A DNA stretch of 64,000 nucleotides, from the NCBI RefSeq assembly GCF_013376415.1, contig NZ_WYET01000005.1, positions 1-64,000 on the forward strand, written 5' to 3'. Of this stretch, positions 35,927 through 45,059 are shown piece after piece. The first letter of the stretch is position 1. Every line of letters starts with the position of its first letter. The DNA is from Flagellimonas chongwuensis (GTDB lineage: Bacteria > Bacteroidota > Bacteroidia > Flavobacteriales > Flavobacteriaceae). The notes under the pieces are model-generated. The model ran no database searches, was not told the origin of the DNA, and saw nothing but the letters and a program-made list of their open reading frames with translations. Position numbers and translations under genes: made by a program.

Positions 35927-37324
35927 ATGAGTTACACGCTAACCACGCATTACAAAAAAATACTCGCGGACACCATTACCCCCGTGAGCGTTTACCTTAA
36001 GGTAAGGGACAAATTCCCGAACAGCATCCTACTGGAAAGTAGCGATTACCACGCCAACGACAACAGTTTTTCATATATCTGTTGCAACCCCATTGCATCC
36101 ATAAAGGTGGCGAACGAAACCATTACGGAGAGTTTTCCTGATGGCTCTAAAAAAGTGACCGATATTACTGCAGAGACGGATGTAACACAAGTCATCCATA
36201 ATTTCAGCAAACAGTTCGAGACCACCCAAAACGGTTTCAAATTCATCTACAACGGATTGTTCGGATATATGGCCTACGATGCCGTCCGCTATTTTGAAGA
36301 CGTAAAGATTTCGAAAAAGGAGGATTCTGTGGACATTCCGGACATTTACTATGCTGTGTACCAAAATATCATTGCCATCAATCATTTTAAGAACGAGGCA
36401 TACCTATTTGCCCATTGTTATGATTGCGAGAGCAATGTTGATGAAATAGAGCAACTCTTTAATGTACGCACCTTTTCATCTTACAACTTCAACAAAGAAG
36501 GTAAGCCAGAATCCAATTTAAAGGATGAGGAGTACAAGGAACAAGTAGAGTTGGCAAAAAAGCATTGTAAACGAGGAGATGTATTCCAGTTGGTCCTTTC
36601 CCGACGGTTCAAACAAAAATTTAAAGGTGATGAATTTAATGTGTATAGGGCACTTCGCTCCATCAACCCCTCCCCTTACCTCTTCTATTTTGATTACGGG
36701 AACTTTAAAATATTCGGTAGCTCACCGGAAGCGCAACTTATTGTTAAAGAAGGTAAAGCCGAAATTCATCCGATAGCCGGAACATACAAGCGTACTGGAA
36801 ACGACGAGAAAGATGCCGAACTGGCAAAAAAACTGGCTCAGGACGAAAAAGAAAATAGCGAACATGTAATGCTCGTAGATTTGGCCCGAAACGATTTGAG
36901 CCGAAACGGAAACACAGTTAATGTGGAAACCTATAGAGAAGTGCAGTATTTCTCGCACGTAATTCACTTGGTTTCCAAAGTAACCGGGCAAAAGAAAGAG
37001 GAAAGCACCACCATGAAAGTGGTCGCTGATACCTTCCCTGCAGGAACCTTGAGCGGAGCGCCCAAACATATGGCCATGCAATTGATCGAGAAATATGAAA
37101 AAACAAGCCGGTCATATTACGGTGGTGCCATCGGGTTCATGGATTTTGAAGGTAATTTTAACCATGCCATCATGATCCGCACATTCCTCAGCAAAAACCA
37201 CGAATTATATTACCAAGCAGGAGCTGGTCTGGTGGCCGCCTCCAATCCGGATGATGAGCTACAGGAAACCTACAACAAATTGGGTGCATTGAAAAAAGCA
37301 CTGGAAATTGCCGAAACGATCTAA
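35927..37324 (+). CDS. trpE: Anthranilate synthase component I
   Basis: 465 residues. ILLESSDYHANDNSFSYI at about 34-51 includes the LLES tryptophan feedback site. The chorismate-binding domain carries FQLVLSRRFKQKF, PIAGTYKRTG, DLARNDLSRNG, TFPAGTLSGAPK and YYGGAIGFMDFEG. With TrpG it converts chorismate and glutamine to anthranilate. It is the first structural gene after the attenuator; trpG starts 2 bp after its stop. Confidence 0.97.
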   Translation: MSYTLTTHYKKILADTITPVSVYLKVRDKFPNSILLESSDYHANDNSFSYICCNPIASIKVANETITESFPDGSKKVTDITAETDVTQVIHNFSKQFETTQNGFKFIYNGLFGYMAYDAVRYFEDVKISKKEDSVDIPDIYYAVYQNIIAINHFKNEAYLFAHCYDCESNVDEIEQLFNVRTFSSYNFNKEGKPESNLKDEEYKEQVELAKKHCKRGDVFQLVLSRRFKQKFKGDEFNVYRALRSINPSPYLFYFDYGNFKIFGSSPEAQLIVKEGKAEIHPIAGTYKRTGNDEKDAELAKKLAQDEKENSEHVMLVDLARNDLSRNGNTVNVETYREVQYFSHVIHLVSKVTGQKKEESTTMKVVADTFPAGTLSGAPKHMAMQLIEKYEKTSRSYYGGAIGFMDFEGNFNHAIMIRTFLSKNHELYYQAGAGLVAASNPDDELQETYNKLGALKKALEIAETI

Positions 37325-37326
37325 CC

Positions 37327-37896
37327 ATGGGAAGAAAGATTTTAATGATTGACAATTACGATAGTTTCACCTACAATTTGGTACACTATCTAGAAGATTT
37401 GGATTGCGAGGTAATCGTAAAACGGAACGACCAACTCACCTTGGACGAAGTAGAACCATTCGAATACATTGTGCTTTCCCCAGGTCCCGGCATTCCAGAT
37501 GAAGCTGGACTTTTAAAGGAAATCATCAAAACGTATGCACCAACAAAAAAAATGTTCGGGGTGTGTTTGGGACTACAGGCCATTGGTGAGGTATTCGGCG
37601 GAACGCTAATCAACCTTGACCAAGTGTATCATGGGGTGGACACTACTATTTCTGTGATCCAAGAGGACCCTATTTATAATGGAATGCCAAAAACGCTCCA
37701 AGTGGGCAGATATCATTCGTGGGTAGTGGACACCAATTTACCGGACGTTTTAGAAACTACGGCAGTTGATGAAAATGGACAAATAATGTCGCTCAGACAT
37801 AAAGAATATAATGTTACGGCAGTACAGTTCCACCCAGAATCCGTATTGACCCCTGAAGGAAAACAAATGCTGAAAAATTGGTTGGAAAGTAGATAG
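37327..37896 (+). CDS. trpG: Anthranilate synthase component II (glutamine amidotransferase)
   Basis: 189 residues, class I amidotransferase: nucleophile Cys in FGVCLGLQAIGE (about residue 79), oxyanion loop SPGPGIPDEAG, and His-Glu in AVQFHPESVLTPEG. It supplies ammonia to TrpE. It is a separate gene rather than fused to trpD. A 70-bp spacer containing a dispersed repeat follows. Confidence 0.96.
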   Translation: MGRKILMIDNYDSFTYNLVHYLEDLDCEVIVKRNDQLTLDEVEPFEYIVLSPGPGIPDEAGLLKEIIKTYAPTKKMFGVCLGLQAIGEVFGGTLINLDQVYHGVDTTISVIQEDPIYNGMPKTLQVGRYHSWVVDTNLPDVLETTAVDENGQIMSLRHKEYNVTAVQFHPESVLTPEGKQMLKNWLESR

Positions 37897-37964
37897 ATTC
37901 TAGATACGAGAATCTAGTATGGAGAAATGATAAAATCTCACTACTCACATCTAAATACTAATAG
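37897..37964. repeat. Dispersed intergenic repeat, copy 2 (trpG-trpD gap)
   Basis: The sequence tagatacgagaatctagta...ctcacatctaaatactaata aligns by eye with the nusG-rplK spacer at 21060-21129 and more weakly with the trpB-trpA spacer at 41662-41725. It fills almost the whole gap between two trp cistrons. Confidence 0.72.
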
Positions 37965-37966
37965 AA

Positions 37967-38962
37967 ATGAAAGCGACTTTAAATAAACTTATTAATCACG
38001 AAATTCTCCCCAAGCAAGAGGCCAAACAAATTTTGGTAAACATTGCCAACGGGGATTACAACACCTCGCAAATTGCCGCATTCCTAACGGTCTACATGAT
38101 GCGTAGCGTAACCATAGAAGAGCTTGAGGGTTTCCGTGATGCCCTATTGGAACTCTGCTTGGCAGTCGACCTTGCCGATTATGATCCGATTGACCTTTGC
38201 GGAACTGGTGGGGATGGCAAGGACACCTTCAACATTTCAACGTTGGCATCGTTTGTGACGGCCGGAGCCGGTATAAACGTGACAAAACATGGGAACTACG
38301 GCGTTTCATCCAAATGTGGAAGTAGCAACGTGATGGAATTCCTAGGCATTAAATTCAGTAATGATGCTGATTTTCTAAAAAAGACCATCGAGGAGGCTGG
38401 AATTTGCGTGCTTCATGCCCCACTGTTCCACCCAGCCATGAAAAACGTAGCACCTATCAGAAGGGAATTAGCGGTAAAGACATTCTTTAATATGTTGGGG
38501 CCCATGGTGAATCCAGCATTCCCCAAAAACCAAATGGTAGGGGTTTATAATTTGGAACTAGCCAGAATGTATGCGTATCTGTATCAGAATACTGATAAGA
38601 AATTCACTATTTTAAATGCCTTGGACGGCTATGATGAAATATCATTGACCGGTGATACCAAAACCATTTCCAACCATACCGAAGCTATGCTGGCACCTAT
38701 TGATTTTGGCGTAGAAAAAGTCTCGCAACAGGACATTGTTGGAGGTAATGACATAGCGGAGTCCGCCCAAATATTTATGAATATTTTACAAGGAAAAGGT
38801 ACCGAGGCCCAAAACAACGTGGTCTGTGCCAATGCAGGAATAGCCATTGCAACGGTAAAAAGCATTACCCCAAAAGAAGGTTTTGAAAAAGCTAAAGAGT
38901 CATTACTCAACGGCAAAGGGTTGACAGCATTGAAAAAATTACAAGAATTAAGTCGGAACTAG
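37967..38962 (+). CDS. trpD: Anthranilate phosphoribosyltransferase
   Basis: 331 residues. PRPP/Mg motif CGTGGDGKDTFNIST (about 79-93), KHGNYGVSSKCGSSNVME and the anthranilate-side HPAMKNVAPIRRELAVKTFFN are present. It transfers phosphoribosyl from PRPP to anthranilate. Third gene of the operon; a palindromic repeat lies in the 67-bp gap to trpC. Confidence 0.96.
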   Translation: MKATLNKLINHEILPKQEAKQILVNIANGDYNTSQIAAFLTVYMMRSVTIEELEGFRDALLELCLAVDLADYDPIDLCGTGGDGKDTFNISTLASFVTAGAGINVTKHGNYGVSSKCGSSNVMEFLGIKFSNDADFLKKTIEEAGICVLHAPLFHPAMKNVAPIRRELAVKTFFNMLGPMVNPAFPKNQMVGVYNLELARMYAYLYQNTDKKFTILNALDGYDEISLTGDTKTISNHTEAMLAPIDFGVEKVSQQDIVGGNDIAESAQIFMNILQGKGTEAQNNVVCANAGIAIATVKSITPKEGFEKAKESLLNGKGLTALKKLQELSRN

Positions 38963-38964
38963 TG

Positions 38965-39000
38965 TTATCTCGAGTGAAGTCGGAAGATTTTTTGAGATAA
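38965..39000. repeat. Palindromic repeat in the trpD-trpC gap
   Basis: Outer arms TTATCTC (38965-38971) and GAGATAA (38994-39000) are exact inverted repeats enclosing cgagtgaagtcggaaga. The CGAG.G.AGTCG core resembles the short palindromic repeats common in flavobacterial intergenic DNA (ctcgagcg.agtcgag type), and the element found inside trpF at 40084. It could form a hairpin in the polycistronic mRNA. Confidence 0.65.
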
Positions 39001-39029
39001 ATCGACATGTTCCCAATCACAATAAAGAA

Positions 39030-39815
39030 ATGAACATCTTAGATAAAATAGTAGCGGACAAACGCATAGAAGTCGATTTAAAAAAATCGCTCATCACACA
39101 GGCCCAATTGGAAGCTTCGGTGATGATGGAGCGTACATCCATTTCACTTGCCGAAGTATTGCGCAAAAGCAGTTCGGGAATCATTGCGGAACATAAAAGA
39201 CGGTCTCCCTCAAAATCCGTTATCAATCAAAGTTTGAGTGTACAAGATGTAGCCAAGGGCTATGCAGATGCAGGCGCATGTGGCATGTCGGTACTAACGG
39301 ACGGCAAATACTTTGGGGGATCCTTGGACGATCTTTTGCTGGCAAGGGCCTCTACCAATATGCCCATCTTACGTAAAGAATTCATCATAGATGAATATCA
39401 AATTGTGGAAGCCAAAGCCTATGGAGCAGATGTTATTTTATTGATTGCGGCAATTTTGAGAAGGGATGAAATAAAAATACTGTCCGAACTGGCAAAAGGG
39501 TTGGGACTGGATGTGCTTTTGGAAGTACACAATAAGGAGGAATTGGAAAAATCATTGATGCCCAGTTTGGACATGTTGGGGGTCAACAACCGTAACCTAA
39601 AATCGTTCGAAGTGGATTTGGATATAAGTAGGACCTTATCCCAGGATATCCCAGATGAATTTGTAAAAGTTTCTGAAAGCGGCATAAGTTCTATTGGGGC
39701 TATTAGGGATTTAAAGGAATTTGGCTATCAAGGATTTTTGATCGGTGAAAATTTCATGAAAACTGATGCACCTGGAAAAAACGCGGCGGAATTTATAAAT
39801 AGATTGGAACAATGA
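39030..39815 (+). CDS. trpC: Indole-3-glycerol phosphate synthase
   Basis: 261 residues, TIM barrel. IIAEHKRRSPSKSVIN with the catalytic Lys, SVLTDGKYFGGSLDDL, PILRKEFIIDEYQI, GVNNRNLKSFEVDL and VSESGIS give the complete active-site series. It closes the indole ring from CdRP. Its stop overlaps the trpF start by 4 bp (ATGA), indicating translational coupling. Confidence 0.96.
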   Translation: MNILDKIVADKRIEVDLKKSLITQAQLEASVMMERTSISLAEVLRKSSSGIIAEHKRRSPSKSVINQSLSVQDVAKGYADAGACGMSVLTDGKYFGGSLDDLLLARASTNMPILRKEFIIDEYQIVEAKAYGADVILLIAAILRRDEIKILSELAKGLGLDVLLEVHNKEELEKSLMPSLDMLGVNNRNLKSFEVDLDISRTLSQDIPDEFVKVSESGISSIGAIRDLKEFGYQGFLIGENFMKTDAPGKNAAEFINRLEQ

Positions 39816-40462
39816 AACTAAAGATTTGCGGCATGAACCATAATCCATCCGAAGTTGCCGAATTGCAACCGGATTATTTAGGGTTTATCTTTTGGGAACC
39901 CTCGGCCCGTTATTGTAGCGGTGACATGCCAATAATCCCCAGTCAAATCAAAAAAGTAGGGGTATTCGTGGATGCGGACCAAGGATATGTTTTGGAAAAA
40001 GTGCCCAAATATCAATTGGATGCCATACAGCTTCATGGGAAGGAAAGTGCCGAGTACTGTCAAGAATTAAAAAATAGCTTTCCGTCATTTCGGGCGCAGT
40101 CTAGAAATCTGGACATCATCAAAGTGTTTTCCATCAAAGATGATTTTGATTTTGGGGTATTGGAACCCTACGAAGAGGTATGTGACTTTTATCTTTTCGA
40201 TACCAAGGGGAAACTACCTGGCGGCAATGGCTATACATTTGATTGGTCCGTTCTTGAAAGGTATCCGTCCCAAAAGCCCTACTTTTTAAGTGGTGGCATC
40301 GGATTGGAATCCATCCAAGGTTTACAGGAGTTTTTAAGCAGTCCGGCCTCAAAGAATTGTTATGCGGTGGATGTGAACAGTAAGTTTGAATCGGCACCAG
40401 GGCTCAAGAATATAGAAGATTTAAAAACATTTATCGAATCGCTAAACAGCATTCGCAACTAA
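39812..40462 (+). CDS. trpF: Phosphoribosylanthranilate isomerase with a repeat-derived insertion
   Basis: 216 residues. The active-site Cys in LKICGMNHNPSEV, the GFIFWEPSARY segment, VGVFVDAD, IQLHGKES and a C-terminal PYFLSGGIGLESI phosphate-binding region fit TrpF. The residue after KICGM is normally K or T, here N. Residues about 91-101 (PSFRAQSRNLD) have no place in the family fold between the helix ending QELKNSF and strand IIKVFSI; they are translated from a palindromic repeat (40084-40109). The insertion keeps frame, so the enzyme is probably functional. Confidence 0.93.
   Translation: MKLKICGMNHNPSEVAELQPDYLGFIFWEPSARYCSGDMPIIPSQIKKVGVFVDADQGYVLEKVPKYQLDAIQLHGKESAEYCQELKNSFPSFRAQSRNLDIIKVFSIKDDFDFGVLEPYEEVCDFYLFDTKGKLPGGNGYTFDWSVLERYPSQKPYFLSGGIGLESIQGLQEFLSSPASKNCYAVDVNSKFESAPGLKNIEDLKTFIESLNSIRN
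40084..40109 (+). repeat. Palindromic repeat inserted in frame within trpF
   Basis: The bases gtcatttcgggcgcag followed by tctagaaatc carry inverted arms ATTTC (40087-40091) and GAAAT (40104-40108). This closely resembles the flavobacterial intergenic palindrome of type cgtcatttcgagcgcagtcg plus agaaat, here translated as SFRAQSRNL. Two mismatches to that type (ggg for gag, tct for tcg) suggest it is a decayed but recognisable copy. Confidence 0.7.
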
Positions 40463-40476
40463 TAAACTGAACACCA

Positions 40477-41661
40477 ATGAAAAGCTATCATGCCGATGAA
40501 CGGGGTTACTATGGTGAGTTCGGGGGAGCTTTTATCCCGGAGATGCTCTATCCCAATTGTGAAGAACTTCGACAAAACTACCTCAGCATCATGGAAGAAC
40601 CTTCATTTAAAGAAGAATTCAATCAATTGCTGAAGGATTATGTCGGTCGTCCCACCCCGCTCTATTTTGCCAAACGGCTTTCCGAAAAATACAACACCAA
40701 GATCTATCTAAAAAGGGAAGATCTATGCCACACCGGAGCGCACAAGGTCAACAATACCATTGGGCAAATACTCATGGCCAAAAAATTGGGAAAGAACCGG
40801 ATCATCGCCGAAACCGGGGCCGGACAGCATGGAGTGGCAACAGCTACCGTATGTGCTTTAATGGGCATACAGTGTGTGGTATACATGGGTGAAATTGATA
40901 TTGCCCGACAAGCACCCAACGTGGCCCGTATGAAAATGTTGGGCGCAGAGGTGAGACCTGCAAAATCTGGCAGTAAGACTTTAAAAGATGCCACAAACGA
41001 GGCCATACGTGATTGGATCAACAACCCTGTTGATACGCATTACATTATTGGTTCGGTAGTGGGCCCACATCCCTATCCGGAGATGGTCGCCCGTTTTCAA
41101 TCGGTAATATCCCAAGAGATCAAGAGCCAGCTCAAAGAAAAGGAAGGAAGGGAAAACCCGAATTATGTAGTCGCCTGTGTGGGCGGTGGCAGCAATGCCG
41201 CAGGTGCATTTTATCATTATTTGGACACTCCCAAGGTCGGAATTATCGCGGTAGAGGCAGCAGGTAAAGGCATTGACTCCGGAGAAAGTGCCGCGACATC
41301 CGCCTTGGGCAAAATAGGGATCATCCATGGCAGTAAAACCTTGCTGATGCAGACCCGGGACGGGCAGATTACCGAGCCCTATTCCATCTCCGCAGGGTTG
41401 GACTACCCGGGGGTTGGTCCCATGCACGCCCATTTGTATGCTTCGGGCCGAGGTGAATTTATTTCCATTACCGATGATGGTGCCATGAAAGCAGGCTTGG
41501 AGCTCTGCAAATTGGAAGGGATAATCCCCGCTATTGAGTCATCACATGCACTGGCCATTTTTGAGGACAGAAAATTCAATCCCGACGATGTGGTGGTGGT
41601 CAACCTATCTGGCCGCGGCGATAAAGATCTACAGAATTATATTGATTATTTTAAATTATAG
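40477..41661 (+). CDS. trpB: Tryptophan synthase beta chain
   Basis: 394 residues, TrpB1 type. PLP lysine in [15 protein letters not shown] (about residue 87), [13 protein letters not shown], the PLP-phosphate loop [11 protein letters not shown] and C-terminal NLSGRGDKD are present. It condenses indole with serine. It lies 14 bp after trpF. Confidence 0.98.
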   Translation: MKSYHADERGYYGEFGGAFIPEMLYPNCEELRQNYLSIMEEPSFKEEFNQLLKDYVGRPTPLYFAKRLSEKYNTKIYLKREDLCHTGAHKVNNTIGQILMAKKLGKNRIIAETGAGQHGVATATVCALMGIQCVVYMGEIDIARQAPNVARMKMLGAEVRPAKSGSKTLKDATNEAIRDWINNPVDTHYIIGSVVGPHPYPEMVARFQSVISQEIKSQLKEKEGRENPNYVVACVGGGSNAAGAFYHYLDTPKVGIIAVEAAGKGIDSGESAATSALGKIGIIHGSKTLLMQTRDGQITEPYSISAGLDYPGVGPMHAHLYASGRGEFISITDDGAMKAGLELCKLEGIIPAIESSHALAIFEDRKFNPDDVVVVNLSGRGDKDLQNYIDYFKL

Positions 41662-41725
41662 ATGACAGATATCAAATAGAGGGCCCCGGTCCCAATTCTC
41701 ATATCTCACATCTCAAATCTTGATT
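41662..41725. repeat. Intergenic repeat-like spacer, copy 3 (trpB-trpA gap)
   Basis: The right half, ctcatatctcacatctcaaatc, resembles the 3' part of copies 1 and 2 (ctcacatctaaatac), but the left half differs, with a GGGCCCC tract at 41681-41687. I regard it as a diverged relative; the case is weaker than for copies 1 and 2. Confidence 0.45.
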
Positions 41726-41726
41726 T

Positions 41727-42488
41727 ATGAACAGAATCAAACAAAAATTACAGGAGGACAAAAAAATCCTTTCCATATACTTTTCAGCAGGTTATCCCAA
41801 TTTGGATGACACCGTAAAAATCATCCAAGATTTGGAGAAAAGCGGTGTGGACCTTATTGAAATCGGATTACCCTTCAGCGATCCTCTGGCCGATGGCCCT
41901 ACCATTCAGGAAAGCTCCACAGCAGCGCTCAACAACGGAATGAACACCGCCTTGCTCTTCGAACAGCTCAAGGACATCCGCAAAACGGTTTCCATCCCAT
42001 TGATTCTCATGGGCTACTTTAACCCCGTGCTTCAATATGGGGTTGAAGAATTTTGTTCCCGATGTGAGGAAATCGGAATTGATGGACTCATTCTACCGGA
42101 TCTACCATTGGATGTCTACAAGGAAGAATACAAAACTACGTTTGACAAACATGGTCTGATCAACGTTTTCCTGATCACCCCACAAACCAGCGATGAGCGT
42201 ATCAAGGCCATTGATGATGCTTCGGAAGGTTTTATTTACATGGTAAGCTCGGCAAGCACTACGGGTGCAAAACAAGGTTTCGGTACTGAGCAGTCGGACT
42301 ATTTTGAGCGCATTGCCAAGATGAACTTGAAAAACCCTCAAATCGTGGGGTTTGGAATAAGCAACTCCGATACTTTTGATCAAGCGACAAAGAGCGCAAA
42401 AGGAGCTATAATAGGTTCAGCTTTCATAAAATATTTAACAGCTAACGGAGTGGATAACATTGGTGCTTTTGTGAAGCAAATTCGTTAA
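41727..42488 (+). CDS. trpA: Tryptophan synthase alpha chain
   Basis: 253 residues, TIM barrel. Catalytic Glu in DLIEIGLPFSDPLADGP, LMGYFNPVLQYG, GLILPDLPLD with the second catalytic Asp and VGFGISNSD phosphate site are visible. It splits indole-3-glycerol phosphate and passes indole to TrpB. It is the last biosynthetic gene of the operon; the M20 peptidase follows with a gap of about 20-30 bp. Confidence 0.97.
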   Translation: MNRIKQKLQEDKKILSIYFSAGYPNLDDTVKIIQDLEKSGVDLIEIGLPFSDPLADGPTIQESSTAALNNGMNTALLFEQLKDIRKTVSIPLILMGYFNPVLQYGVEEFCSRCEEIGIDGLILPDLPLDVYKEEYKTTFDKHGLINVFLITPQTSDERIKAIDDASEGFIYMVSSASTTGAKQGFGTEQSDYFERIAKMNLKNPQIVGFGISNSDTFDQATKSAKGAIIGSAFIKYLTANGVDNIGAFVKQIR

Positions 42489-42521
42489 ATTTCAGCTTTT
42501 AAAACCAAGATGATCCATTCC

Positions 42522-44018
42522 ATGAAAAAAGCGCTGTCCCTCCTTTCCCTTTGTCTCACCTTTTCCGTTTTTTCACAAGACGATGTGGCCATAAAATCTC
42601 AAGTGGCAGACGCCATCAACGAAATCCGGGAATTCATCGCCATTCCCAATGATGCCTTGGATGCTGCCGATATTGACCGTAACATTATGTGGTTAAAGCG
42701 CAAGTTTGGAGATCGCGGTTTCAATACTGCGGTTTTGGATACCGAAGGACTCCCGTTGTTCTTTGCCGCAATGCCCATGAACGCCAATAAACCAACAGTA
42801 CTTATTTATATGCATTTTGATGGGCAATCCGTGGATCCCAGCAAATGGGACCAGCCAGACCCTTATCAAGTAGTACTTAAAAAACCTACCGATGGAGGGT
42901 TCGAAACTGTTTCCTTTGATCAAATGGATGATGACATTAATTATGATTGGCGTTTGTTCGGCAGGTCTACCTCGGATGATAAATCTCCCATCGTTATGCT
43001 CTTGAACGCCATTGACCTTTTAAAAATCGATGGTAAAGAAGTCCCATTCAATCTAAAGGTAATTTTGGACAGTGAGGAAGAAAAGAGCAGCAGACCATTG
43101 CCCGCAGCGGTCAAACAGTATCGGGAACTATTGGAATCAGATTTTTTAATGATCGTGGACGGGCCGGTACATGCTTCTGAAAAACCAACCGTTGTATATG
43201 GATGTCGTGGCATCACCACATTGACATTGACGACCTATGGGCCTATAAAACCACAACACAGCGGTCATTATGGCAATTATGCGCCAAATCCCGGTTTTCA
43301 ATTGTCAAAGTTATTGGCCACTATGAAGGATGACGAAGGAAGGGTCATCATTCCTGGTTATTATGACGGTATTTCCATCAATCCAAAAACCGATTCCATA
43401 TTAAAAAGTGTTCCTGATAGTGATGAGACCATTGCAGAAAAACTTCAGTTTAAAACCGCTGAAAAAGTGGGCAGTTTTTATCAAGAGGCCCTACAATATC
43501 CTTCGCTAAATATTCGTGGATTGAGTTCGGGCTGGGTGGGCGACAAAGCACGAACCATTGTTCCCGAAAGTGCCACGGCAGAACTGGATTTGAGGTTGGT
43601 AGTCGAAAGTGATGGCAACCGATTAAAAAAATTGGTGAAAGACCATATTACCAAGCAAGGATACAAAGTATTGAACCATGTTCCCTCGAAAGACGAGCGC
43701 ATGCAGTTCAATAAAATAATTACGGTTGAAGAGGGCAGCGTTACGGATGCTTTCCGTACCGAGTTGAACAACCCTTATGGTGAGTTCATTGTAAAAACCT
43801 TGAACCAAAGTTTTGGAGAGGAAGTTATTCAAATTAGAACTATGGGCGGTACAGTACCTATTGCCCCCTTTATCAATGAATTAAAAATCCCGGCCTTTAT
43901 TGTACCTGTTGTCAATCCTGACAACAACCAACACAGTCCCAACGAAAATATTAAGATTGGTCAATTGGCATATGGAATCAAAACATTCTATAGCATCCTA
44001 TCTTCCAAAATGGAATAA
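42522..44018 (+). CDS. Secreted M20-family metallopeptidase
   Basis: 498 residues from ATG 42522 (signal peptide MKKALSLLSLCLTFSVFSQ); an ATG at 42510 would add four residues. Metal-site residues appear in IYMHFDGQSVDP, GRSTSDDKSPIVM, ILDSEEEKSS and NNQHSPNENI, the order of the M20 family, with a dimerisation domain between. It is an exported di- or carboxypeptidase-like enzyme; substrate unknown. It follows trpA on the same strand with no terminator between, so it may be transcribed with the trp operon, and ends before a strong bidirectional terminator. Confidence 0.9.
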   Translation: MKKALSLLSLCLTFSVFSQDDVAIKSQVADAINEIREFIAIPNDALDAADIDRNIMWLKRKFGDRGFNTAVLDTEGLPLFFAAMPMNANKPTVLIYMHFDGQSVDPSKWDQPDPYQVVLKKPTDGGFETVSFDQMDDDINYDWRLFGRSTSDDKSPIVMLLNAIDLLKIDGKEVPFNLKVILDSEEEKSSRPLPAAVKQYRELLESDFLMIVDGPVHASEKPTVVYGCRGITTLTLTTYGPIKPQHSGHYGNYAPNPGFQLSKLLATMKDDEGRVIIPGYYDGISINPKTDSILKSVPDSDETIAEKLQFKTAEKVGSFYQEALQYPSLNIRGLSSGWVGDKARTIVPESATAELDLRLVVESDGNRLKKLVKDHITKQGYKVLNHVPSKDERMQFNKIITVEEGSVTDAFRTELNNPYGEFIVKTLNQSFGEEVIQIRTMGGTVPIAPFINELKIPAFIVPVVNPDNNQHSPNENIKIGQLAYGIKTFYSILSSKME

Positions 44019-44044
44019 AGAATAACAGAACATATCCTGAAATA

Positions 44045-44074
44045 AAAAAAGCCTCGAAAATTCGAGGCTTTTTT
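44045..44074. terminator. Bidirectional terminator after the M20 peptidase
   Basis: AAAAAGCCTCGAA and TTCGAGGCTTTTT form a near-perfect palindrome between the peptidase (plus strand) and the small lipoprotein gene (minus strand). Confidence 0.93.
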
Positions 44075-44094
44075 GGGGTTATGCTGAGCAATAA

Positions 44095-44277
44095 TCAGTG
44101 CTTATTGCCTTTTTTATTTTGTTGTCCAGGAGCATAGGCTTTTGCACTTTTTGCACCTGTAATCTTTTTTACTTGCCCTGGAGCCGTGGCACTTTTACCT
44201 GCGCTTCTATGCGCGGAACAAGACCCGAACATAAGAACCGCAAAAACAACTCCCACAATTTTACTAATTGATTTCAT
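44095..44277 (-). CDS. Small lipoprotein with APGQ motifs
   Basis: 60 residues. A lipoprotein signal (LMFGSC, lipidated Cys at 20) is followed by a basic, low-complexity tail with two APGQ motifs and GAKSAKAYAPGQQ. Similar short proteins are widespread in Bacteroidetes and often carry an unsupported label of quinol oxidase subunit 4. No function can be read from the sequence; the mature peptide would be about 41 residues, highly basic and at the membrane. Confidence 0.8.
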   Translation of the reverse strand: MKSISKIVGVVFAVLMFGSCSAHRSAGKSATAPGQVKKITGAKSAKAYAPGQQNKKGNKH

Positions 44278-44361
44278 AATTCAATTTTTAGTTTATAGAT
44301 CTATATATCTACGGGTAGAACGTAAAAATGGACGTAAATGTTGAAGTAGTACATCGAAAAT

Positions 44362-45051
44362 TTAGAAGAATTCGCTGTATTGCATTACCCTAAAATCTAC
44401 TGTGTTGAAATCTGGGTTTTCACTTTTAAGGTTTTTATAAGCCTGTAAGCTTCCCACTGCCCGGTTTGCAGCACCAGAAGGAGCCGTGAGAGAAACCGTT
44501 TTAACCGTTCTTGTTTTCTGTGCACCATTTGAGGTGAACGGCAACTCCAAATGATGAATCCTAGGGACTTCGTTGGACACTACTTTTAGTTTTAGCCCAT
44601 ACTCCTTTAACTGTCTTCTAAAAAAATATTCTGGACCATTTTTACTGTTTCCGCCAGTGAACAATAGTGTTTTGATATTGGGATATTTCTTCAAGTGACC
44701 GACCAAATCCCGAAGTACAACGTTTTGCATACCCAAATCGGAGGCATCAATTTTTTCACGTTCGGCGCTCTCCACAATATCACAGACCCCGATTTTATGT
44801 TCTCTCAAAAATTGCTTGCGCTGCTCCACGGCTTCTTGGGTGGTTTCATATTTTAATCCCAAATCGAATATCCTATCCAAAATGGGCCACAATTGTCCAT
44901 TGCAACTTCCATAACAAAAATCTACGTCCTGAGGTTTTAACTCCCCCGTTGTAAAGCGAGGGGGAGGCAAGGTCCCCACAATTAACTTGGAGGCCTCCTC
45001 TAACAAAAAGGGTTTATAGGGGTGCGTATGCTTGAAAAGTTTTGAGCCCAA
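44362..45051 (-). CDS. Uracil-DNA glycosylase superfamily protein
   Basis: 229 residues. LIVGTLPPPR (about 23-32) resembles the water-activating motif region of the Mug/UDG superfamily, and DFCYGSCNGQLWPIL, VCDIVESAERE and LLFTGGNSKNGP are conserved in bacterial members annotated as uracil-DNA glycosylase. A canonical catalytic Asp or Asn of UDG family 1 is not evident, so activity on uracil is not assured. It lies 8 bp downstream of the SusD gene; that linkage looks accidental. Confidence 0.72.
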   Translation of the reverse strand: MGSKLFKHTHPYKPFLLEEASKLIVGTLPPPRFTTGELKPQDVDFCYGSCNGQLWPILDRIFDLGLKYETTQEAVEQRKQFLREHKIGVCDIVESAEREKIDASDLGMQNVVLRDLVGHLKKYPNIKTLLFTGGNSKNGPEYFFRRQLKEYGLKLKVVSNEVPRIHHLELPFTSNGAQKTRTVKTVSLTAPSGAANRAVGSLQAYKNLKSENPDFNTVDFRVMQYSEFF

Positions 45052-45059
45052 AATTTTAT

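Noticed and set aside
42510..42521. Earlier ATG for the M20 peptidase at 42510
   Set aside because: It would only add four residues; the MKKALSLL start at 42522 gives the normal signal-peptide n-region. Either is possible.
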